Below, one piece after another: positions 1-5,841 of a stretch of DNA of 7,346 nt. The stretch is taken from positions 1-7,346 of the forward strand of contig CALXZF010000135.1 in NCBI GenBank assembly GCA_944393165.1. Direction: 5' to 3'. The DNA comes from an uncultured Clostridia bacterium. GTDB lineage: Bacteria > Bacillota_A > Clostridia > TANB77 > CAG-508. The position numbers and the translations under genes were made by a program. Below the pieces are notes generated by a model. That model ran no database searches. It saw nothing but the letters and a program-made list of their open reading frames with translations, and was not told the DNA's origin. The stretch's first letter is position 1. Every line of letters begins with the position of its first letter.

Positions 1-91
1 CCTCTTGCAATACTCCATTTCTTGCACATTGTCTTTTAAACCTTTTTAAGGCATCTTCTATATTTCCATTATTAACTTTAACCTCTGACAT
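1..91 (-). CDS. rpsU: Small ribosomal subunit protein bS21, 5' part only
   Basis: This is the first 30 codons of a gene that runs off the left edge. The visible protein begins MSEVKVNNGNIEDALKRFKR and continues with QCARNGVLQE. The block of basic residues around RFKRQCARNGVL is the signature N-terminal half of bS21, a small basic protein of the 30S subunit that helps initiation near the anti-Shine-Dalgarno region of 16S rRNA. Full-length bS21 is about 55-70 residues, so roughly half is missing to the left. The ATG at 89-91 is preceded by a strong AAGGAGG (100-106 on the minus strand) eight bases away, so the start is secure. A perfect-consensus promoter lies upstream at 174-202. Confidence 0.93.
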   Translation of the reverse strand, partial: MSEVKVNNGNIEDALKRFKRQCARNGVLQE

Positions 92-114
92 TTTATTCCC
101 CTCCTTCCAGTATT

Positions 115-128
115 ACACATATATGTGT
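115..128. repeat. 14-base palindrome in the rpsU leader
   Basis: ACACATATATGTGT is a perfect palindrome lying nine bases upstream of the AAGGAGG Shine-Dalgarno of rpsU and inside the predicted mRNA leader. It could be a protein-binding site, or a small hairpin near the ribosome binding site. No function is shown by the sequence, and alternating AT/GT steps can arise by chance in AT-rich DNA. Confidence 0.4.
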
Positions 129-173
129 TCAGTGTGGGATTTCATTTTGTTCTTTTTTTCGTGAACAAATATA

Positions 174-202
174 ATTATACTTAAAACACAGTATTTTGTC
201 AA
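174..202 (-). promoter_or_regulatory. Perfect-consensus sigma-A promoter of rpsU
   Basis: Read on the minus strand, TTGACA (197-202) and TATAAT (174-179) are separated by exactly 17 bases (180-196). This matches both hexamers fully and suits a highly expressed ribosomal protein gene. Transcription would start near 167, giving a leader of about 75 bases before the rpsU ATG. The -35 lies inside the inverted repeat CAGTATT (189-195) / AATACTG (201-207). Confidence 0.88.
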
Positions 203-306
203 TACTGGATTGAAGGTTTTGGGAATTTTATCCAAATCATACTTGCAATTATCATTGTTTTTACACATTTGTTTGGCAAAAGTAGCACTTTTCTATATTA
301 TCTTAA

Positions 307-1530
307 TTATCTTATTCGTAATCTTTCTCCAGGATATATTAGGTTTGGATTTATAATGTCGTTTTTTTCTACTAAGTCATTTACTGTTGTATTATATTTT
401 CTAGCTATCTCTGATAATGTATCTCCTCTTTTTACAGTATAATAATTTTGTGAAGTACCACTATCTGTTTGAATTCTAAGAGTTTCTCCTGCATAAATTA
501 AATTTGGATTTTGAATGTTGTTTAATTCTACTAAACTTATTACTGTAGTATCATATTCTAATGCTATTTCTGATAAGGTGTCTCCTCTTTTTATTGTATA
601 CAATATTATATTTTCTTCACTTGTATTTCCTGTTCCATTACTATTATTATGGTTGCATGATATTGTTAGTATTTCGCCAACAAAAATCAAGTTAGGGTTT
701 TGTATGTCATTTATAAGTACTAAATGATTAACTGTAGTATTATGTTCTAATGCTATTTCCGATAATGTATCTCCTCTTTTTACTCTGTATAATATTCTAT
801 CTTCTTTATTACATTTTGGATCTTCTACTTCTGGTATTTCTTGAGTACTCTCCAGCAATATATCTTCTGTATATTCGTCTAAATCCACATTTCCGTTTAT
901 TCCATTTACTCTTCCAGATGATGAGTATTGATACCCAATCCAATTTCCCCAATTGCCATTGTCTTGTGGTTCATTTACTCCATATTGAGCAACCCATAAT
1001 GGTTCTCTTGCGACTTCACTATTAAAAATATATGTAGCATCATATGTATTACTATACACTACAACTTCTTTGCCTGTTAATCTTTTTAGTTCATCCATAT
1101 ATGCAACTGCGATTTCATTTATTTGTGACCTGTTCAAACTTCCAAAAGATTCAAAGTCCATTGCCAATCTGCAATCTATTTGCTTTCCAGATATTAGAGA
1201 AGCAAAAAATTGAGCTTGCAACCTAGCATCTTCTACACTTCTAGCTGTCATATAGTGATAAACGCCAATCTTTAGTCCATTTCTTCTAGCCTCTGTATAA
1301 TTTCTTTCAAACTCTGCATCCTCATAACTAAAGCCCTGGCCGGCTCTAATATACACAATTTCTATTCCTGCTTCTTTCACTCTTGCAAAATCAATTTCTC
1401 CCTGCCATTCGCTTACATCTATCCCTCTATATATGACACTGCTTGAAGGGGATAATGCATACACTGGAACAGTAATTACTAATAAAAATAGTATAAGAAT
1501 AGAAATTATTGTCAAAATTTTTTTATACAT
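307..1530 (-). CDS. Secreted GH25 lysozyme (N-acetylmuramidase) with three LysM repeats
   Basis: This is a 407-residue exported cell-wall hydrolase expected to cleave the beta-1,4 bond between N-acetylmuramic acid and N-acetylglucosamine. Residues 1-25 form a signal peptide: MYKK, a long hydrophobic stretch, then VYA before a likely cleavage after Ala25. Residues about 35-225 are a glycoside hydrolase 25 domain: YRGIDVSEWQG with Asp38, GVYHYM (89-94), the catalytic AMDFE motif (Asp125, Glu127) and NVDLDEY near its end. Three LysM peptidoglycan-binding repeats follow at about 247-291, 309-353 and 363-407, each with a KRGDTLSEIA core and a NPNLI...GE end, joined by short Asn/Ser/Thr-rich linkers. 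There is no LPXTG motif or C-terminal membrane segment, so LysM binding probably holds it on the wall. AAAGGAG (1538-1544) supports the start. It lies 124 bases after the cysteine synthase gene on the same strand. Autolysis or cell-wall turnover is likelier than phage lysis, since no holin or phage gene is nearby. Confidence 0.93.
   Translation of the reverse strand: MYKKILTIISILILFLLVITVPVYALSPSSSVIYRGIDVSEWQGEIDFARVKEAGIEIVYIRAGQGFSYEDAEFERNYTEARRNGLKIGVYHYMTARSVEDARLQAQFFASLISGKQIDCRLAMDFESFGSLNRSQINEIAVAYMDELKRLTGKEVVVYSNTYDATYIFNSEVAREPLWVAQYGVNEPQDNGNWGNWIGYQYSSSGRVNGINGNVDLDEYTEDILLESTQEIPEVEDPKCNKEDRILYRVKRGDTLSEIALEHNTTVNHLVLINDIQNPNLIFVGEILTISCNHNNSNGTGNTSEENIILYTIKRGDTLSEIALEYDTTVISLVELNNIQNPNLIYAGETLRIQTDSGTSQNYYTVKRGDTLSEIARKYNTTVNDLVEKNDIINPNLIYPGERLRIR
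313..792 (-). repeat. Three tandem LysM-encoding units
   Basis: LysM units lie at about 658-792, 472-606 and 313-444. The repetition is visible at DNA level: a 23-base stretch encoding the KRGDTLSEI core is identical at 413-435 and 761-783, and the middle copy near 572-593 differs at a few bases. This suggests fairly recent internal duplication or gene conversion among the repeats. Confidence 0.85.
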
Positions 1531-1561
1531 TGAAAAGCTCCTTTCATTATATTTGATATAT

Positions 1562-1589
1562 ATTATGATTAGAGCTTTTATTTTGACAT
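1562..1589 (-). promoter_or_regulatory. Possible promoter of the GH25-LysM gene
   Basis: On the minus strand, ATGTCA (1584-1589) and CATAAT (1562-1567) are spaced by 16 bases, matching the sigma-A hexamers at 4/6 and 5/6. The region is AT-rich, so chance matches are likely. Read-through from the cysteine synthase gene is an alternative. Confidence 0.3.
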
Positions 1590-1605
1590 AATATTTTTAC
1601 TAGTT

Positions 1606-1623
1606 ATAGCTTAGATAAGCTAT
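1606..1623. repeat. 18-base inverted repeat between the cysteine synthase and lysozyme genes
   Basis: ATAGCTTA-GA-TAAGCTAT is a perfect 8-base inverted repeat with a two-base centre. As RNA it could form a 7-bp stem with a four-base loop, but no T-run follows on the minus strand, so it is a poor intrinsic terminator. Its tight symmetry and place upstream of the GH25 gene fit a dimeric repressor operator better. Confidence 0.5.
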
Positions 1624-1654
1624 GTAAATTGTTATATGTTTTTTATTTATCATT

Positions 1655-2629
1655 TTATAATTCAACCCCATTAATTACTTCATAATTTAAAAGTTTGATT
1701 TTGTTTGAGATAAAATTTTCGCTTGTATCAATTTCTTTAGATAAATTTGTGCTCAAATACTTTTTGTTATCATCTGCAAATACTGTAGCCACTGGTTTTT
1801 CATTATTTTCTTGATATACGATGCTTGCAATAAAATTTGCACCTGATGAGATACCTACTCCTAGTCCTAATTTTTTTGCTATTATTCTAGACATATTTAT
1901 TGCGTCATCATCATTTACTAATATGATTTCATCTATCAGGTTTCTGTCAAATAAGTCAGGAACAAAATCATCTCCAATTCCTTCAATTTTATGATTTGCT
2001 ATTATTTTATTTTGAGAAATAAGTGGCATTTTGTCAGGTTCAAGAGCAATAATTTTTTCTGTTTTGTCATATTTTCTTAACTTTCTTCCTACACCAATCA
2101 AAGTTCCTCCTGTACCCACTCCAGATATGAATGCTCCTACTTTTTCTGGTAATTCTCTAGCTAGTTCTTCTCCTGTTGTTTCATAATGAGCTAATAAGTT
2201 ATCTGTGTTTGAAAACTGGTTGGATAAAAATCCATGATGTTCTTTTGCAAATTTTTCTGCTTCTTCTAGGCATTTTTTAAATCCACCCTCTTCTTTAGAA
2301 ATGAGTGTAACATGCGCCCCAAAATTATTCATAAGTTTTACCCTTTCTACACTCGCCCAATCAGGCATAAAAATATATACAGGATGATTAAAATATGCAC
2401 CTAGTGCGGCTAATGAAATCCCAGTATTTCCGCTAGTTGCTTCTACTATTGGCATATTTTCTTTTAGCTCCCCTCTTTCTTTTGCTTTTGTAATTATATA
2501 GTATGCTACTCTATCTTTTATACTTCCAGTCGGATTATATGATTCTAGTTTTGTATATACATATTTTGTTTTTCCTTTTAACTCATATGATATTTTTATC
2601 ATTGGAGTATTACCTATGTGTTTTAACAT
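1655..2629 (-). CDS. Cysteine synthase family PLP enzyme (O-acetylserine sulfhydrylase type)
   Basis: This 324-residue protein belongs to the CysK/CysM beta-replacement group of fold-type II PLP enzymes, which make cysteine from O-acetylserine and sulfide. The family motifs appear in order: GNTPM at 6-10; NPTGSIKDR at 32-40 with the PLP Schiff-base lysine Lys38; the substrate loop TSGNTG at 65-70; the phosphate-binding GVGTGGT at 170-176; and SSGAN at 261-265. The C-terminal pocket, usually near a P-S-G-ERYLST sequence, reads ADDNKKYLST (285-294), so Asp replaces the serine that often faces the pyridine nitrogen. About 30 further residues follow YLST. The protein is full-length and soluble. 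GGGGAG (2636-2641) precedes the ATG. CysK, CysM and cystathionine beta-synthase-like versions cannot be separated with confidence, so no symbol is given. Confidence 0.9.
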   Translation of the reverse strand: MLKHIGNTPMIKISYELKGKTKYVYTKLESYNPTGSIKDRVAYYIITKAKERGELKENMPIVEATSGNTGISLAALGAYFNHPVYIFMPDWASVERVKLMNNFGAHVTLISKEEGGFKKCLEEAEKFAKEHHGFLSNQFSNTDNLLAHYETTGEELARELPEKVGAFISGVGTGGTLIGVGRKLRKYDKTEKIIALEPDKMPLISQNKIIANHKIEGIGDDFVPDLFDRNLIDEIILVNDDDAINMSRIIAKKLGLGVGISSGANFIASIVYQENNEKPVATVFADDNKKYLSTNLSKEIDTSENFISNKIKLLNYEVINGVEL

Positions 2630-2662
2630 TTGAATCTCCCCTTTTCTTTATATAATATCCTT

Positions 2663-2694
2663 ATTATATTATATAATATACAAATATTTTTCAA
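2663..2694 (-). promoter_or_regulatory. Likely promoter region of the cysteine synthase gene
   Basis: On the minus strand a TTGAAA -35 candidate (2689-2694) is followed by overlapping -10 candidates: TATAAT at 2668-2673 (spacer 15), TAATAT at 2666-2671 (spacer 17) and TATAAT at 2663-2668 (spacer 20). The start of transcription cannot be fixed from sequence. It is divergent from the metallophosphoesterase promoter, with the two -35 elements only 16 bases apart. Confidence 0.45.
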
Positions 2695-2710
2695 CTGTTA
2701 TTTGTTTTTA

Positions 2711-2739
2711 TTGAAAAGATGCTTATTTTATATTATAAT
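2711..2739 (+). promoter_or_regulatory. Sigma-A promoter of the metallophosphoesterase-UDPGP operon
   Basis: TTGAAA (2711-2716) and TATAAT (2734-2739) are separated by exactly 17 bases and lie about 34 bases upstream of the ATG at 2773. A GGAGGTG ribosome binding site (2760-2766) follows. This is a strong canonical promoter. Confidence 0.75.
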
Positions 2740-2772
2740 GGTTTCAAAATATCAGTTTTGGAGGTGTAGTTT

Positions 2773-3582
2773 ATGGATAAAATCGCAATTATATCTGATG
2801 TACATGGCAATATAACCGCTCTTAGAGCCGTAATTAAAGATATTGAAGCACGAGGAATTAGTAAGATTTTTTGTCTGGGTGACAGTGTTTTTAAAGGTTG
2901 CAACTCAGATTTAGTTGTTGACTTACTTCGTGAGAAATGTGATGTAATTTTAAAAGGAAATTGTGATGAAGCTGTAACTAGACCTGATATACCAAAAGGC
3001 AAATTCTGGACAAGGGAATTGATTGGTGAAGAAAGAGCTTCATTCATATATAATTTACCTATTTCATATGAATTTTATTTTAGTGGATATTTAATTAGGC
3101 TTTTTCACGCTTCTCCTTTTGGTTTGGATTATGTTTATAATCCAATGTTTTCTAATAAAAATACAATTTATTCTGCTACAGAAATACATAATGCTATGGA
3201 AATGTTTGAAAATACTGAATTTATAGGTAAATCAAAAGATGACCCTATTCCAGATATAATTGGTTATGGACATATACACACTCCAAACATTGTTAGAGTA
3301 CATAACAAAACATTATTTAATCCAGGGAGTGTTGGAATGCCAATTGAAATGTTGAATGAAGACTATTTAGACAAAACTAATAAATTTTCTACGGTTTCAT
3401 CATATATTATTTTAGAAGGAATATATGGATGTAAAACTCTTTCTTCTATCAGTTTTAATTTGGTGAGACTTCCATATAATATAGAAGAAGAGGTTAAACT
3501 TCTAGAGGAATCGACCATGCCAACCAAAAATAAAATTATTGCTGAATTACGAAGTGCTACTAATTATTCAAATTATAGATAA
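2773..3582 (+). CDS. YfcE-type calcineurin-like metallophosphoesterase
   Basis: This 269-residue cytoplasmic protein has the dinuclear-metal phosphoesterase core. Motifs in order are ISDVHGN (Asp9, His11), LGDSVFKG (Asp37), LKGNCD (Asn63), LFHASP (His112), GYGHIHTP (His167, His169) and NPGSVGMP (183-190). GNCD in place of GNHD is common in the YfcE/MJ0936 (Metallophos_2) group and means the histidine of other calcineurin-like enzymes is absent. Members hydrolyse phosphomonoesters or phosphodiesters; the substrate cannot be read from sequence. At 269 residues it is longer than minimal members, with an extra C-terminal part from about 195. GGAGGTG at 2760-2766 fixes the ATG. It is first in a two-gene unit with a UDPGP-family gene 24 bases downstream, which suggests, but does not prove, a link to sugar-phosphate or nucleotide-sugar metabolism. 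Confidence 0.9.
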   Translation: MDKIAIISDVHGNITALRAVIKDIEARGISKIFCLGDSVFKGCNSDLVVDLLREKCDVILKGNCDEAVTRPDIPKGKFWTRELIGEERASFIYNLPISYEFYFSGYLIRLFHASPFGLDYVYNPMFSNKNTIYSATEIHNAMEMFENTEFIGKSKDDPIPDIIGYGHIHTPNIVRVHNKTLFNPGSVGMPIEMLNEDYLDKTNKFSTVSSYIILEGIYGCKTLSSISFNLVRLPYNIEEEVKLLEESTMPTKNKIIAELRSATNYSNYR

Positions 3583-3594
3583 ATTTTATTGATA

Positions 3595-3601
3595 GAAAGG
3601 A
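3595..3601 (+). promoter_or_regulatory. Ribosome binding site that decides the UDPGP gene start
   Basis: GAAAGGA lies five bases upstream of the ATG at 3607. An in-frame TTG at 3589 would put this motif inside the coding region and has no good Shine-Dalgarno of its own. The ATG at 3607 is therefore the better start. Confidence 0.75.
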
Positions 3602-3606
3602 CATAT

Positions 3607-4851
3607 ATGCAAGATAATTTACAAGTTGTAAGAAAAATATTAGATAAGTATAATCAGCAACATTTGATACAATTCTATACAGAATTAACTAACTCTCAAA
3701 AAACTCGTTTGTTAAACCAGATATTGCAAATAGATTTTGAGGAAATTTTGGATTTGTATGAGAAATCGAAAAAAGAAGTATATAATTCTACTGAAGAAAT
3801 TGAACCTTTAGAATATTCTGTCAAATTCCAATTATCTCAACATGAATTGCAAAACTATGAAAGTATTGGCTTAGATGCAGTACGCTCTGGTAAAGTAGGT
3901 GTAATTACCTTGGCAGGAGGTCAAGGTTCTAGGCTTGGTTTTTCTGGGCCTAAGGGAACTTTTTGTTTAGATATTAATCCTCCTAAATCATTATTTGAAA
4001 TTGTGTGTGATTATATAAAAAGTTATGCTTTAAAATTTAATATCAATATTCCGTGGTATATCATGACTAGCACTAGTAATTATTTTGATACTATTAATTT
4101 CTTTGAGCAGAATAATTTTTTTGGATATAATAGAAATAATGTTGTTTTTTTTACTCAGGGTAATAAACCAATAATTGATATTAATGGCAAACTCGTTTTG
4201 TCAGAAATCTATGAAGTTGACTTTGCATCTAATGGAAATGGTAACTTATTTTCAGCTTTGTTAAAAGCTAATCTAATAAATGACATGGAAAACAGAAAAT
4301 TAGAGTGGCTTTTTGTTGGTGGAATAGATAATGTATTATTAAATCCATTAGATCCTATATTTATTGGATACACAATTAATTCTAAATGCTTAGTAGGCTC
4401 AAAAACTTTATTTAAGAAATCTCCTTCATCACTTGATTGGATATTTGCCAGAAAAAACTCTAAACCTGCAATAGTGGACTGCGAAAATTTTACTGAGCAA
4501 ATTTCTATGATAAAAAATGAAAATGGAAAATTTTTATATAGAGAAACAAACATGTTAGCTCACTTATTCAATTTAACAGCTATAAAGAAAATATCATCTA
4601 TATCTTTACCATATCATAGAGCTTTTAGAAAAAATGCTTTTGTTAATGATGAAGGTATGAAGCAAGTTCCTGAAAGTCCTAATATATATAAATTTGAGCA
4701 GTTTGTTTTTGATGCATTTTCATATTTTGATAATATTGCATTACTTAGAGTAAATCAAGAAAAAGAATTTGCACCTATAAAGAGTTTTAATGGACCTTAT
4801 AATCCTGAAATAGCAGCCGAGAAGTATTCAAAATATGTATTAAATAAATAA
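3607..4851 (+). CDS. UDPGP-family uridylyltransferase resembling eukaryotic UDP-N-acetylhexosamine pyrophosphorylase
   Basis: This 414-residue protein is expected to join UTP and a sugar 1-phosphate into a UDP-sugar plus pyrophosphate. It has the UDPGP (PF01704) signature rather than that of bacterial GalU or GlmU. Motifs are LAGGQGSRLG (102-111) with PKG at 115-117 for nucleotide binding; FFTQG (181-185); GNGNLFSAL (210-218), matching the GNGGLY region of UAP1; GGIDNVLLNPLDPIFIGY (238-255), matching the uridine/metal DN segment; KFEQFVFDAF (362-371); and EFAPIK (387-392), like the EFSPLKN of UAP1. The N-terminal 90 residues are a helical, charged region as in UAP1. These points favour UDP-GlcNAc or UDP-GalNAc as product, but UDP-glucose or broad specificity is possible. 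It follows the phosphoesterase gene by 24 bases and is probably cotranscribed. No transmembrane segment is seen. Confidence 0.85.
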   Translation: MQDNLQVVRKILDKYNQQHLIQFYTELTNSQKTRLLNQILQIDFEEILDLYEKSKKEVYNSTEEIEPLEYSVKFQLSQHELQNYESIGLDAVRSGKVGVITLAGGQGSRLGFSGPKGTFCLDINPPKSLFEIVCDYIKSYALKFNINIPWYIMTSTSNYFDTINFFEQNNFFGYNRNNVVFFTQGNKPIIDINGKLVLSEIYEVDFASNGNGNLFSALLKANLINDMENRKLEWLFVGGIDNVLLNPLDPIFIGYTINSKCLVGSKTLFKKSPSSLDWIFARKNSKPAIVDCENFTEQISMIKNENGKFLYRETNMLAHLFNLTAIKKISSISLPYHRAFRKNAFVNDEGMKQVPESPNIYKFEQFVFDAFSYFDNIALLRVNQEKEFAPIKSFNGPYNPEIAAEKYSKYVLNK

Positions 4852-4869
4852 TTTCCTATAGTGAAAGCC

Positions 4870-4928
4870 AAAAGATTGTTGTACTACTTTCACATTTACA
4901 TTTTTCGACAAAATGCAACAATCTTTTT
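4870..4928 (+). terminator. Candidate terminator hairpin after the UDPGP gene
   Basis: AAAAGATTGTTG (4870-4881) pairs perfectly with CAACAATCTTTT (4916-4927). A U-G and an A-U pair extend it to 14 bp around a loop of about 30 bases. The 5' A-run and 3' T-run (4924-4928) follow the usual A-tract/U-tract layout of an intrinsic terminator. The stem has few G-C pairs and the loop is large, so efficiency is doubtful. It starts 19 bases after the UDPGP stop codon. Confidence 0.45.
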
Positions 4929-5034
4929 AACATATTTTACATATTTTGTAAAAAGTATTGCTTTTTTATTTTATATGTTCTATAATGCATTTATAGTTAT
5001 TGAGATTTACTCAATTTTAATTTGATTTTAATCT

Positions 5035-5054
5035 TGGTATGGCCATACCGTTTT
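5035..5054 (+). terminator. Candidate terminator: GC-rich palindrome followed by T-run
   Basis: TGGTAT-GGCC-ATACCG forms a 5-bp perfect stem plus a closing U-G pair around a GGCC tetraloop, followed directly by TTTT (5051-5054) and more T-rich sequence. On the minus strand no T-run follows, so it would act on plus-strand transcripts from the UDPGP operon as a second stop. The 14-base perfect palindrome could instead be a protein site. Confidence 0.4.
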
Positions 5055-5235
5055 ATTTCATAAATTATTTTATTTCAAAATTGCCAGCGAATATTTTGTT
5101 CTTATATTTAAATACTAGATTTTGATTTCAAAAAACGATATTTACTAAGATTTTCCCTATATTATTGTTCTTTATTTAATTTAAGATAATATAGCATATG
5201 TATAATATCCAGCAGTATATACTGTGTTCTTTTGT

Positions 5236-5266
5236 GATGTAGAAGATGCATATTCTACATCTTCTA
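5236..5266. repeat. Overlapping inverted repeats at the end of the ygjP-like gene
   Basis: GATGTAGAA (5236-5244) pairs with TTCTACATC (5253-5261), and TAGAAGATG (5240-5248) pairs with CATCTTCTA (5258-5266), so two 9-bp stems share bases and exclude each other. The second covers the stop codon of the minus-strand gene. No T-run follows on either strand, so it is not a classical intrinsic terminator, although it is well placed to protect the 3' end of the transcript. Confidence 0.5.
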
Positions 5267-5761
5267 ATATTGTATTCCAACTAATTCAAATTGATAATTT
5301 TCATAGTTTGGCATATATTTTCTAAGCATATCATAGAATTTTTTACTAGTTTTATTTATTTTTAGTCTGCAGAATTCATAGAAAACTACATATTCTATTA
5401 ATTCTTTTCTATATTTTACTATATCTGGATTTATTATAATCCTATTTGCAAAACATCTTGCTATTCTTTTATCTAGTCTCATGATTTTATAGTCTTCTGG
5501 TGCAAATTTTAAAGTTGTTCTGACTTTTTCCATGATAACTTCTAATTCTTTATTTGCAATTGCGTCATACATTTTTTCTAGTAACATTTCTATTATTATG
5601 TCATTATTTAATTTTTTATATTTCGTTGGAAGGCTGATTTCAATTTGCTTTTCTTTTATATTTAATTTTGGATTTTTTACTCTTTTGTACATTACTTTTA
5701 ATTCATAATTTACTCCAAATATCTTTACTGATTTAAATATACTTTCTTTAACATTTTTCAT
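5264..5761 (-). CDS. YgjP/SprT-like family protein lacking the zinc-binding motif
   Basis: This 165-residue protein has no signal peptide or membrane segment. Its C-terminal half lines up with the YgjP-like metal-dependent hydrolase family (DUF45, gluzincin fold). Residues 100-115 (IARCFANRIIINPDIV) correspond to the usual G-S-C-S...I..N..L strand. Residues 123-153 correspond to the family's VVVHELCHLKEMNHSKRFW...YMPDY region. Here HELCH is YEFCR (128-132) and the downstream ligand in NHS is NKTS, with Thr138 in the histidine position. All three zinc ligands are therefore gone, while Glu129 and the framework (LK, KKFYDMLRKYMPNY) remain. It looks like an intact gene, not a decaying one: no frameshift, AGGAGG (5770-5775) eight bases before ATG, and a near-consensus promoter. 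The family match rests on my reading of motifs. A non-enzymatic binding role is an inference. Confidence 0.7.
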   Translation of the reverse strand: MKNVKESIFKSVKIFGVNYELKVMYKRVKNPKLNIKEKQIEISLPTKYKKLNNDIIIEMLLEKMYDAIANKELEVIMEKVRTTLKFAPEDYKIMRLDKRIARCFANRIIINPDIVKYRKELIEYVVFYEFCRLKINKTSKKFYDMLRKYMPNYENYQFELVGIQY

Positions 5762-5812
5762 GATTTTTGCCTCCTATTTATATTTTTTATTCCCTGAACT
5801 TTTGTTTGCTTT

Positions 5813-5841
5813 ATTCTATATCTTATTTTTTATTTTGTCAA
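5813..5841 (-). promoter_or_regulatory. Sigma-A promoter of the ygjP-like gene
   Basis: On the minus strand TTGACA (5836-5841) and TAGAAT (5813-5818) are spaced by exactly 17 bases, about 52 bases upstream of the ATG. This is a strong promoter for a gene coding a small protein of unknown role. It shares AGTATTGACAAAAT with the rpsU promoter. Confidence 0.78.

Larger units (their letters stand above)
4852..5263. other. 412-base gene-free gap between convergent genes, rich in hairpins
   Basis: No convincing coding region is seen here. It separates the plus-strand UDPGP gene from the minus-strand ygjP-like gene, so both transcripts should end in it. It holds a 14-bp stem with a large loop (4870-4927), a small hairpin ATTGAG/CTCAAT (4999-5015), the palindrome GGTATGGCCATACC (5036-5049), the palindrome CAGTATATACTG (5213-5224) and overlapping inverted repeats touching the downstream stop codon (5236-5266). 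Confidence 0.7.

Noticed and set aside
278..292. AAAAGT-AGC-ACTTTT hairpin downstream of the lysozyme stop codon as a terminator
   Set aside because: The stem is six base pairs with one G-C pair, the loop is three bases, and no T-run follows on the minus strand beyond the stem itself. It is too weak to call.
515..1226. Plus-strand open frames of 60-91 codons across the lysozyme gene
   Set aside because: They are antisense to a clear GH25-LysM protein, low in complexity (Leu/Ile/Phe/Tyr-rich), and lack good ribosome binding sites.
307..1530. The lysozyme as a prophage endolysin
   Set aside because: It carries a signal peptide, and no holin, tail, integrase or other phage gene is nearby. Chromosomal housekeeping genes flank it.
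1583..1610. Plus-strand TTGACA (1583-1588) with TATAGC (1605-1610), spacer 16, as an antisense promoter into the cysteine synthase gene
   Set aside because: The -10 is weak, there is no gene downstream on that strand, and AT-rich intergenic DNA gives such matches by chance.
2733..3047. Minus-strand open frame of 104 codons over the start of the metallophosphoesterase gene
   Set aside because: It overlaps the conserved ISDVHGN and GNCD coding region and the strong promoter and ribosome binding site of the plus-strand gene.
4209..4553. Minus-strand open frame of 114 codons inside the UDPGP gene
   Set aside because: It is antisense to a gene with well-conserved motifs throughout and matches no family I recognise.
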